The notes under the pieces were generated by a model. It had not been told where the DNA came from. It ran no database searches and saw only the letters and a list, made by a program, of their open reading frames with translations. A program made the position numbers and the translations under genes. A stretch of DNA of 38,276 bases from Bacteroidales bacterium (GTDB lineage: Bacteria; Bacteroidota; Bacteroidia; Bacteroidales; VadinHA17), in the NCBI GenBank assembly GCA_020201035.1, contig JAIVHO010000042.1:1-38276 (forward strand), written 5' to 3'. The number at the start of each line of letters is the position of its first letter. Position 1 is the first letter of the stretch. Shown here one piece after another: positions 14,543-22,294 of the stretch.

Positions 14543-16543
14543 ATGGTTTCTGTTGATAATTTAAGCGTCTATTTTGGTGACTTTGTTCTCTTTTCCGATG
14601 TCTCTTTCCTTGTGGGGTCAAGAGACCGGATTGGACTGACCGGTAAGAATGGTGCCGGCAAAACGACTCTGCTGCGTTTAATAAGCGGACTTCAGTCTCC
14701 TACTTCAGGAGGTGTGATGGTTCCGTCGGCTACCACGATAGGGTATCTGCCACAGCATATGAAACTGCGTAACAAAAACTCTGTGCTGGAGGAGACAATC
14801 AGCAGTTTCACCAAAATTAAAAAGATTGAGCATGAGATAGAGGATATCACCGGACAGCTGGAGGGAAGAGAAGATCACCACTCCGGTGAGTATCTGGAAC
14901 TGTGCAACAGGCTTGCAGATATGCAGGAGCTCTACAACATCAACGGTGGAAACAGCTATGTGGCGGATGCCGAGCAGGCTTTGACCGGACTGGGATTTGA
15001 GCGTACCGATTTTCTGAGACCTACATCAGAACTGAGCGGAGGATGGAGAATGCGGATTGAGCTGGCCAAACTTCTCCTTAAGAGACCCTCCCTGCTACTG
15101 CTCGATGAGCCCACAAATCATCTTGATATTGAATCTATCGAATGGCTTGAATCTTTTCTGACATCATACCCCGGAGCACTGATGCTTGTATCACACGACA
15201 GGGCATTTCTCGACAATGTAACTAATCGTACCCTTGAGATATCGGCAGGAAAGATATATGATTACAAGGTCTCCTACTCAAAGTACGTTGAACTGCGCGC
15301 AGAGAGAAGGGAACAGCAGCTCTCTGCTTATCGTAACCAGCAGAAGATGATAGAGGACACCGAGAAGTTTATTGAGCGGTTCAGATACAAGGCTACCAAG
15401 GCTGTGCAGGTGCAGTCGAGAATAAAGCAACTCGACAAGGTTGACAGGATAGAGATTGACGAGGAGGATAATTCTGCCATTTCAATCAGGTTTGCCCCGG
15501 CACCCAGATCAGGGACCATAGTGATAGAAACCGAAAACCTCTCAAAGTCATATGGCAGCCTCAATGTGTTGAACAATATTGACGTAACTATACAGAGAGG
15601 CGAAAAGGTAGCCTTTGTAGGCCGTAACGGTGAGGGTAAGACCACCCTTTCGCGAATCATAACGGGTGAAACCAATTATACGGGAAAAATTAAGCTAGGA
15701 CACAATACCCGCACTGGATATTTTGCCCAGAACCAGGATGAGCTTCTGGATGAATCCCTTACAGTCTTTGAAACAATTGACAATATCGCCACAGGCGATA
15801 TCAGGTCGCGACTCAGGGCAATACTGGGCGCTTTCCTCTTTGGAGGTGATGATATTGACAAAAAGGTGAAGGTTCTGTCAGGAGGGGAGAGGTCCCGACT
15901 GGCTCTTATCAGGCTTTTACTTGAACCTTATAACCTTCTGCTTCTTGATGAGCCAACCAATCATCTGGATATGAGATCAAAGGATATTCTCAAACAGGCT
16001 CTTATCAACTATGATGGCACGCTAATTGTTGTATCTCACGACAGGGATTTCCTTGACGGACTGGTTACCAAAGTGTTTGAATTCAGGCACCACAAAATAA
16101 GGGAGCACCTCGGAGGAATATATGATTTCCTCAGGAGCAGGAAGCTGGAGAACCTGAAGCAGATTGAGCGTAAGGCAGCTGTTTCGGCCGCAACAAAGAG
16201 CAGCGGAAAAAACAGTGAAAAGAGCGGTGAGAAGAGTTCCAGGGATGAATATCTTGCACGCAGGGAGAAGGAGAAGGAGTTAAGGAAGTCGCGCAGGGAG
16301 CTGACCGAAATGGAACACCGTATAGAGAATCTGGAGAAGGAGAAGGAGAGGCTGGTGGAGATACTGAGCAACCCTGAGATGACCGGGTCAACAGAAGGTA
16401 AAGTAGGTGATGGAGCCGGGGATGATGAAATATATTTCAGGTATGAAGGGGTACGTAATGAGATGGAGGAACTAATGAGGCGGTGGGAAGAGATTTCACT
16501 GAAAATTGAGTCGATGGATCAAAACAATGTAGACGAGAAATGA
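14543..16543 (+). CDS. ABC-F family ATPase
   Basis: The 666-residue soluble protein has two ABC domains in tandem and no membrane segment, the mark of ABC-F translation factors. Domain 1 has Walker A GLTGKNGAGKTT (~31-42), signature LSGGWRMRIELAK and LLLLDEPTNHLD. Domain 2 has FVGRNGEGKTT, LSGGERSRLALIR and LLLLDEPTNHLD. The linker between them (LRAERREQQLSAYRNQQKMI) is the P-site-tRNA-interaction-type helical region. A charged coiled coil (~565-650) ends the protein. It probably acts on ribosomes, and the exact subfamily cannot be fixed here. The ATG at 14543 is chosen over a TTG at 14519 that overlaps the promoter box. It overlaps the thioesterase gene by 4 bp. Confidence 0.93.
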   Translation: MVSVDNLSVYFGDFVLFSDVSFLVGSRDRIGLTGKNGAGKTTLLRLISGLQSPTSGGVMVPSATTIGYLPQHMKLRNKNSVLEETISSFTKIKKIEHEIEDITGQLEGREDHHSGEYLELCNRLADMQELYNINGGNSYVADAEQALTGLGFERTDFLRPTSELSGGWRMRIELAKLLLKRPSLLLLDEPTNHLDIESIEWLESFLTSYPGALMLVSHDRAFLDNVTNRTLEISAGKIYDYKVSYSKYVELRAERREQQLSAYRNQQKMIEDTEKFIERFRYKATKAVQVQSRIKQLDKVDRIEIDEEDNSAISIRFAPAPRSGTIVIETENLSKSYGSLNVLNNIDVTIQRGEKVAFVGRNGEGKTTLSRIITGETNYTGKIKLGHNTRTGYFAQNQDELLDESLTVFETIDNIATGDIRSRLRAILGAFLFGGDDIDKKVKVLSGGERSRLALIRLLLEPYNLLLLDEPTNHLDMRSKDILKQALINYDGTLIVVSHDRDFLDGLVTKVFEFRHHKIREHLGGIYDFLRSRKLENLKQIERKAAVSAATKSSGKNSEKSGEKSSRDEYLARREKEKELRKSRRELTEMEHRIENLEKEKERLVEILSNPEMTGSTEGKVGDGAGDDEIYFRYEGVRNEMEELMRRWEEISLKIESMDQNNVDEK

Positions 16544-17427
16544 TAATGGAACTGGAGAGGAAGTTCAGAATCCACACATACGAAGCTGATACAGAGGGCA
16601 GGATGAGTCCGCCCTCACTATTCAACTATCTCCAGGATATTGCCGCTGCGCATGCTGATGCTCTCAACTGGGGCAAGGAGGAACTTATGAAAAAAAAACA
16701 ATTCTGGGTGCTTTCAAGAATGGCGGCAGAGATGGAGAGTATACCCGGTGGAGGCAGTGAAATAGTGATAAGGACCTGGCCCAGGGGAGTGGACGGGATA
16801 TTTGCCATGCGTGATTTTGATATCAGAGACTCTTCGGGAAAACTTATAGGAGGAGCCACCTCAGCATGGCTGATTCTTGATGCGGTTACGAGGCGACCGG
16901 TAAGACCAGGCAGCATACTGAGTGAGACGGGTGACATATTTCCAGAGAGGCAATCACTCGGCAGGAATCCGGTCAAACTGCCGGCACCAGGCGAGGGCAG
17001 GTACAATACGCTCCCTTTCCCCGTCAGGTACAGTGATCTGGATGTCAATCTTCATGTAAACAATGTCAAATACCTCCAGTGGGCCCTGGATGCCTACCCG
17101 CTAGATTTCAGAATGAATAATGAGATACGGGGTGTTGAGGCCAATTACATGTCCGAGTCACTTCCGGGCGACGAGGTTTCAATAAGCATCTCGGAGGAGG
17201 AAGATGCAGGGGGGAATCATTCAAGAGAGGGTATTTCAGAATTAGGTCATTCAGAGGAGGGCTATTCAGGAGCAGGTCATTCCGGAAAAGGGGATTCCGC
17301 AAAAGGTGATTCAGGAGAGAACGAAAGCAGGAATTTCTTGCATTCAGTGAAACGATCAGGAGATAACAGGGAGCTGTGCAGAATAAGGGTCAGGTGGGTT
17401 GAGCGCAAAACGGATAAAGTTTATTAA
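16540..17427 (+). CDS. Acyl-ACP thioesterase with a pentapeptide-repeat insertion
   Basis: The 295-residue FatA/FatB-type enzyme releases fatty acids from acyl carrier protein. The N-terminal hotdog is clear (ERKFRIHTYEADTEGRMSPP, LFNYLQDIAAAHADALNWG, FWVLSRMAAEME, VIRTWPRGVDGIFAMRDFD). The second hotdog starts with YSDLDVNLHVNNVKYLQW, holding the family's D-x-N-x-H-V-N-N active-site segment. After ~residue 224 comes a low-complexity insertion of repeated G-x-S-x-x units, then the last strand (LCRIRVRWV). Family members are usually about 245-250 residues, and the insertion accounts for the excess. The ATG overlaps the stop of the ABC-F gene. An ATG two codons later is also possible. Confidence 0.9.
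   Translation: MIMELERKFRIHTYEADTEGRMSPPSLFNYLQDIAAAHADALNWGKEELMKKKQFWVLSRMAAEMESIPGGGSEIVIRTWPRGVDGIFAMRDFDIRDSSGKLIGGATSAWLILDAVTRRPVRPGSILSETGDIFPERQSLGRNPVKLPAPGEGRYNTLPFPVRYSDLDVNLHVNNVKYLQWALDAYPLDFRMNNEIRGVEANYMSESLPGDEVSISISEEEDAGGNHSREGISELGHSEEGYSGAGHSGKGDSAKGDSGENESRNFLHSVKRSGDNRELCRIRVRWVERKTDKVY
17230..17319 (+). repeat. Six 15-bp tandem repeats inside the thioesterase gene
   Basis: Six in-frame units encode GISEL, GHSEE, GYSGA, GHSGK, GDSAK and GDSGE. A related six-residue unit, GNHSRE (17212-17229), precedes them. Each unit has a GG-x-AT-TC core. Being multiples of three, copy-number changes would lengthen or shorten a surface loop without breaking the frame. Confidence 0.9.
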
Positions 17428-17450
17428 ATTTACCAAACAGGAGAGACGAT

Positions 17451-18770
17451 ATGAGGATATCTTCATGGACAATGGTAATAGCAGTGCTTATCCTAACAGC
17501 TGCAGGATGTGCTACAGTTAGAGAGGTACGTGATCCCAATGATATCTCCTACATCTATAACCCTCTCAGGAGCCAGGCTCCTCCCGTTTACAGAATCTTT
17601 CACCAGAGTGATGACATAACAGAACTCTCACTTAAATTCTACGCCAGTAACCTGAACTTCAGTCAGGCCAATCCGCAAGGCAGATCACAGGCGACCATGG
17701 TACTTATGTACAGGCTGTTCGATATCAGTGCAGGAAGAATGCCCGTTGATACTGCTATGAAGAATCTTATTTTGCCTGAAGAAGAGGGCCGGTCCGACTA
17801 TATCTTTAATATCCCTCTTGAAGCACCGGCCGGTTCAATCTATGAAGTGGAGATTGTAGTACGCGATATTGTCAGAAACACCAGAACCCAGAAGTATATC
17901 CGCTTTGATAAACGGAACAGATACAACAGATATAACTTCAGGATAAGGAGCCATTTTGATTACAAGGAGATTTACACCCCCGTTCTGAGAGAAAATGAAT
18001 TCGTCAATATCCTCTTCCCCAACAGCCCTGTTGATTCTTTGCGTATTGATTACTACCTCCCCTGGGACAGGGTACCGGATAAGCCATATCTCCTGCTGCC
18101 GCAGAGGCAGATAGAGATGGTTCCCGAACAGGCAGTTTCGCTGCCGTATAGTGATACAATACCCATTATGCTACCCCGCCGTGGAGTATACCATTTCAGG
18201 GCTGACTCCCTGGAAACAGAGGGTTATACACTGTTCAATTTCGGTGATGACTATCCCATTATGAACCGGCCCGCGGCAATGATTAAGCCATTAATCTACC
18301 TTACCGACCCTACAGCTGTAGATACCATGCTAAACCATCCCAGACCAAAAATTGCACTTGACAATTTCTGGGTAAGCACTACCAATAATATGGAGCAGGC
18401 AAGGGAACTGATTAGAATCTATTACAACCGGGTCCTGTATGCAAACCTCTATTTTACTTCATACAAGGAGGGATGGAGAACCGACCGTGGAATGATATAT
18501 ATTATTTACGGTCCGCCCGACAAGGTATACAGAACTGTTGACGGTGAGCGATGGGGCTATAAACGTCCCAGGGTAAAAACAGGCTGGGGAATAAGGTACA
18601 GGGTCGAAGAGCAGTTGCTCTGGTTCAACTTCAGCCTCAGGGAAAACAGTTTCAGCAATAACGATTACATCCTTTTAAGGGAGGAGAGTCTCACAACCCT
18701 GTGGGAAGATGCCGTCAGAAGCTGGAGAAACGGTGTGGTATTCAGAACAGATACCCCTACAAACCTTTGA
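17451..18770 (+). CDS. GWxTD domain-containing lipoprotein
   Basis: The 439-residue protein has a lipoprotein signal with lipobox TAAGC (Cys20). The body contains beta-sandwich-like segments (~50-160) and, near the C-terminus, the defining motif EGWRTDRGMIYIIYGPPDKV (GWRTD at 341-345), followed by ERWGYK and LLWFNFSL. GWxTD proteins are found widely in Bacteroidota and a few other phyla. Their role is unknown. It begins 23 bp after the thioesterase and is followed at 7 bp by the rRNA methyltransferase, so the four genes from 14543 to 19524 look like one transcription unit. Confidence 0.88.
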   Translation: MRISSWTMVIAVLILTAAGCATVREVRDPNDISYIYNPLRSQAPPVYRIFHQSDDITELSLKFYASNLNFSQANPQGRSQATMVLMYRLFDISAGRMPVDTAMKNLILPEEEGRSDYIFNIPLEAPAGSIYEVEIVVRDIVRNTRTQKYIRFDKRNRYNRYNFRIRSHFDYKEIYTPVLRENEFVNILFPNSPVDSLRIDYYLPWDRVPDKPYLLLPQRQIEMVPEQAVSLPYSDTIPIMLPRRGVYHFRADSLETEGYTLFNFGDDYPIMNRPAAMIKPLIYLTDPTAVDTMLNHPRPKIALDNFWVSTTNNMEQARELIRIYYNRVLYANLYFTSYKEGWRTDRGMIYIIYGPPDKVYRTVDGERWGYKRPRVKTGWGIRYRVEEQLLWFNFSLRENSFSNNDYILLREESLTTLWEDAVRSWRNGVVFRTDTPTNL

Positions 18771-18777
18771 TTTTGAT

Positions 18778-19524
18778 ATGGAACAGGAACAGGATATGAT
18801 TTTTGGGCTGAGGCCTGTAATTGAAGCTCTTAAGGCCGGAAAACCTTTCGACCGGATTATTATTAAGAACGGTTTGCAGGGAGCACTCTACCGGGAGTTA
18901 ACTGCCCTCCTGCGGGAAAAAGCCATACCATGGAACACAGCTCCCGCAGAGAGATTTGTTCAGTACTCAAGGAAAAATCATCAGGGGGTAATAGCCTGGC
19001 TGGCGGCGATAGAGTATCAGAATATTGAGAATATAGTGCCCCTCCTCTTTGAAAAGGGGAAAGATCCACTGCTGCTGATACTTAATGGTATCTCTGATGT
19101 GCGTAATTTCGGAGCTATAGCCCGCTCGGCAGAATGCTTTGGTGCCGATGCGATAATCCTCCCGGAAAAGGGAAGTGTAAGGGTAAATGCCGATGCACTC
19201 AAAACCTCTGCAGGAGCACTTCATACTCTGCCTGTATGCCGCACTTCAAGTATTATGCGAACCATCGCCTATCTAAAGGAGAGCGGGGTAAAGATTATCT
19301 GCAGTTCTGAGAAGAGCGAAACAGGATTGCAGGATGCCGATCTCACAGGACCGGCAGCGCTGGTGCTGGGATCAGAGGACAGAGGAATAAGCCGGGAAGT
19401 CCTTGAAGAGGCTGACCTCACGGTAATGATACCCATCACCGGAACCACCGAATCGCTTAACGTATCAGTGGCAGCAGGGATTATGCTTTACGAAACGGTA
19501 AGGCAGAGGGGTGGACGTTCTTAG
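18778..19524 (+). CDS. rlmB: TrmH-family rRNA 2'-O-methyltransferase (RlmB-like)
   Basis: The product is a SpoU/TrmH methyltransferase, most like RlmB, which methylates G2251 of 23S rRNA. An N-terminal substrate-binding domain (MIFGLRPVIEALKAGKPFDRI to HHQGV-type NHQGVIAWLA) is followed by the knotted SPOUT domain. Motif 1 is LILNGISDVRNFGAIARSAE, motif 2 is LVLGSEDRGIS, and motif 3 is IPITGTTESLNVSVAAGIML. In motif 1 the usual D-P-x-N-x-G reads DVRNFG. The start is placed at ATG 18778, 7 bp after the GWxTD stop. ATG 18796 is also possible. The gene ends convergently with, and overlaps by 4 bp, the channel gene. Confidence 0.9.
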   Translation: MEQEQDMIFGLRPVIEALKAGKPFDRIIIKNGLQGALYRELTALLREKAIPWNTAPAERFVQYSRKNHQGVIAWLAAIEYQNIENIVPLLFEKGKDPLLLILNGISDVRNFGAIARSAECFGADAIILPEKGSVRVNADALKTSAGALHTLPVCRTSSIMRTIAYLKESGVKIICSSEKSETGLQDADLTGPAALVLGSEDRGISREVLEEADLTVMIPITGTTESLNVSVAAGIMLYETVRQRGGRS

Positions 19525-20795
19525 CTATCAGTAACAGATGTCAGCTTCCTGAAGTCGCTGCCTGAAGGGTTCTGGAAGACCCGGAGCTCAAACTCCGGCA
19601 GTACAGCCAGAATATGATCAAAAATATCAGCCTGCAATGATTCATATTTTGCCCACTCCTGGTCAGCACTGAATACATAGATCTCTATCGGCAGACCTGT
19701 TTCGCCGGGATTAAGATGCCGTATCAGGAATGTCATTTCCTGCTTTATTTTGGGATGCCTTCCGAGGTATTCGCCCAGATAGGCCCTGAATGTTCCCAGA
19801 TTGGTCATCCTGCGACCGTTTACCAGAACAGAGTCATTAATACCGTGCTCCTTGTTATAGGTGGCTATCTCATCATCTTTAAGGTTTATATAGTCACGCA
19901 GTATCTCTATTTTCCTGAACTTCTCCTTCATCGTGTCATCAAGGAACCGCACCGACTGCATATCTATATTTATTGCCCTCTTTATCCTCCTGCCTCCGGA
20001 CTCCTCCATCCCCGTCCAGTTCTGGAATGACTCCTTTAACAGACTGTTGGTAGGTATGGTTAGTATTGTCTGGTCAAAATTCCTGACCTTGACCGTGTAG
20101 AGGGTAATATCCATTACAGTGCCGTCAACACCTCTTGACGGCATTGATATCCAGTCTCCTGGCTTCACCATCTCGTTGGCTGACAACTGAATACTTGCCA
20201 CAAGACCCAGTATGGTATCCTGAAAGACCAGAATCAGCACTGCGGCCATTGCTCCCAGTCCGGTCAGGATTTTTAAAATCTCCTTGTCAAATACAACGGC
20301 TACTATTATCAGTGCCACAACCGAAATAACAACAATCTTTAAAACCTGAATATATCCGGTAATTGGCCTGTGGGCCGATATTGGCAACCTCTTGTATATC
20401 TCATGCCAGGCATTTATAAAAGAGTTTACAACAAGGGTAAGCGCCACAATCATATAGAGATAGGTTAGCTCACGCACAAAATCAAGCCACTTTGGATAAT
20501 CCCCAATGGCCCATCCTGCCATTGACCATATAACCATGGCTGGTGCAATATGCGAAAGGTTCCTGAATACCTTTGACTCAAGGAATATATCATCCCAGTC
20601 AAATTTCGTTTTCCTCACCACTACTACCACAACACGGTTAATAATAAACCGTGCAAGCCTGTTTGCCAGCCAGCTAAGGATAACAACAATAAGGACAATA
20701 ATTACCGTACGTGATAATACGGCCATGGCCTTGCTCATACCAATACTGAGAAAAAGTTCATAGAGGAACCTGGATGGATCAAAATTTTCTAACAT
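19521..20795 (-). CDS. MscS-family mechanosensitive channel (YbdG-like)
   Basis: The 424-residue inner-membrane channel releases osmolytes on hypo-osmotic shock. There are about five membrane segments: one near the N-terminus (VIIVLIVVILSWLANRLA), further ones across 80-190, and the pore helix ILTGLGAMAAVLILVFQDTILGLVASIQL. The MscS beta domain follows (KPGDWISMPSRGVDGTVMDI, YTVKVRNFDQTILTIPTNSL, NWTGMEESGGRRIKRAINID). The insertion between the beta and alpha/beta domains and the long C-terminus resemble YbdG. A TTG at 20834 would add 13 residues with no conserved content, so the ATG at 20795 is used. It stands alone on its strand. Confidence 0.9.
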   Translation of the reverse strand: MLENFDPSRFLYELFLSIGMSKAMAVLSRTVIIVLIVVILSWLANRLARFIINRVVVVVVRKTKFDWDDIFLESKVFRNLSHIAPAMVIWSMAGWAIGDYPKWLDFVRELTYLYMIVALTLVVNSFINAWHEIYKRLPISAHRPITGYIQVLKIVVISVVALIIVAVVFDKEILKILTGLGAMAAVLILVFQDTILGLVASIQLSANEMVKPGDWISMPSRGVDGTVMDITLYTVKVRNFDQTILTIPTNSLLKESFQNWTGMEESGGRRIKRAINIDMQSVRFLDDTMKEKFRKIEILRDYINLKDDEIATYNKEHGINDSVLVNGRRMTNLGTFRAYLGEYLGRHPKIKQEMTFLIRHLNPGETGLPIEIYVFSADQEWAKYESLQADIFDHILAVLPEFELRVFQNPSGSDFRKLTSVTDS

Positions 20796-20989
20796 AGACA
20801 ATACTGGTATTACGGTTTTACTTTTCCGGGTCAATTACACACCCTCAAAAGTAGCCAAAAAACAGGAGACAGAGTATATTTTTTTGTAGCTTTAAACCCC
20901 AAAACATCACTGAAGGCGATAGTTTGATATCTGATCCGAGCAAACTGCTCCGGACAGTTCAGGTTATGTTCCGTTAAAATAAGGATAAA

Positions 20990-22267
20990 ATGATAAAAAA
21001 GTCTCTACTCCTGCTGCTGCTTATTCTTGAAGTAACAGCAACAGCACAGATCAGGTTTGATAACTATTTTACTGACAAAACGCTGAGGTTTGACTTTATG
21101 CTTGCCGGCAATCATGCCAAAAGCACTGTTTACCCTCTGGAGATGAAACAGGAGCCGCACTGGGGAGGGTCTCTGGTTAATCTTACCGATCCCTTCGGAT
21201 ATGGCAACCTGAAGTATGAAATTTTTGATTTGGAGTCGGGTCACCTAATCTACTCAAAGGGCTACGGTTCACTCTACCAGGAGTGGCAGACCACTGCTGA
21301 AGCCAAAATCATGGAAAGGGCTTTCTACGAGGTTGCCACATTCCCCTATCCTCTTGATAAGGTTAAATTTGTCCTCAGCCTGAGGAAGAAGGACGGAGAT
21401 TTCTCTGCCATCTACGAAACAATAATAGATCCTGAAAACTATTTTATAAGATCAGAACCGGTTGTTGATGCGGCCTTTACCAGAATTGCGGGCGAGGGAG
21501 ATCCCCACAAGTCACTTGATATTGTATTTATTGCCGAGGGCTACACGGCTGACGCGATGGAGAAATTCAGAAATGATGTAAGGAGACTGGCGGATGTACT
21601 ATTCTCATATCAGCCTTACGATGAGATGATGGGCAAAATAAATATATGGGCCGTTGAGGCTGTATCACCCGAGTCAGGCACAGACATTCCGGGCGAAGGA
21701 ATCTACAGGAATACCGCTCTTAACAGCAGTTACTTCACCTTTGACGTCGACAGGTATCTTACCACATTCGATATCAAAGGGGTAAATGATTACGCTGCCG
21801 TAGTACCGCATGACAATATTGTTGTGCTTATCAACAGTGAGAGCTATGGCGGCGGCGGCATGTATAACTACTACAGCGGTACAACTTCTGACCATCCTCT
21901 TACGCCCCAGGTTTTCACCCATGAATTAGGTCATGGCCTTGCCGGACTGGGTGATGAGTACTACTCATCCGATGTGGCTTATGAAGAGTTCTATCCTCTT
22001 GCGGTTGAACCATGGGAACCTAATATCACCACACTGGTCAATTTTGAAAGCAAGTGGAAGGATATGATTGACCCGTCGGTACCTGTTCCTACACCTGCTG
22101 AGGAGGCCTACTCAGGTGTAGTTGGTCTGTTTGAGGGGGCGGGCTATTCTGCCAAAGGGATATACAGGTCACAGACCAACTGCCGTATGAAGAGCAATGA
22201 AGCAGATGCATTCTGCAGGGTATGCCAGGAGGCAATAAAAAGGGTTATCCTGTTTTATTCAGAATAA
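20990..22267 (+). CDS. Secreted M64-family (IgA peptidase-like) metallopeptidase
   Basis: The 425-residue protein has a signal peptide (MIKKSLLLLLLILEVTATAQ), an N-terminal M64 domain (~20-150), and a peptidase domain. Zinc site: FTHELGHGLAGLGDEYY, with His311, Glu312 and His315, and Asp322 as likely third ligand. The GEGDPHKSLDIVFIAEGYT and NIWAVEAVSPESGTDIP stretches are typical of Bacteroidota M64 proteins, as is the C-terminal NCRMKSNEADAFCRVC. The founding member cleaves IgA, but in a non-host setting the substrate is unknown. It has no lipobox or sorting domain, so it is probably periplasmic or secreted. It converges on the GH127 gene. Confidence 0.9.
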   Translation: MIKKSLLLLLLILEVTATAQIRFDNYFTDKTLRFDFMLAGNHAKSTVYPLEMKQEPHWGGSLVNLTDPFGYGNLKYEIFDLESGHLIYSKGYGSLYQEWQTTAEAKIMERAFYEVATFPYPLDKVKFVLSLRKKDGDFSAIYETIIDPENYFIRSEPVVDAAFTRIAGEGDPHKSLDIVFIAEGYTADAMEKFRNDVRRLADVLFSYQPYDEMMGKINIWAVEAVSPESGTDIPGEGIYRNTALNSSYFTFDVDRYLTTFDIKGVNDYAAVVPHDNIVVLINSESYGGGGMYNYYSGTTSDHPLTPQVFTHELGHGLAGLGDEYYSSDVAYEEFYPLAVEPWEPNITTLVNFESKWKDMIDPSVPVPTPAEEAYSGVVGLFEGAGYSAKGIYRSQTNCRMKSNEADAFCRVCQEAIKRVILFYSE

Positions 22268-22270
22268 CCC
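22236..22270 (-). terminator. Terminator of the arabinose/GH127 operon, inside the peptidase 3' end
   Basis: On the minus strand GGGTTAT (22270-22264) and ATAACCCT (22248-22241) pair around a ~15-base loop, followed by TTTTATT. It starts 25 bp past the GH127 stop and overlaps the last ten codons of the M64 peptidase gene. In the + direction no T run follows. Confidence 0.65.
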
Positions 22271-22294
22271 CTTAATATTCTCAGGTCGGTTTAC

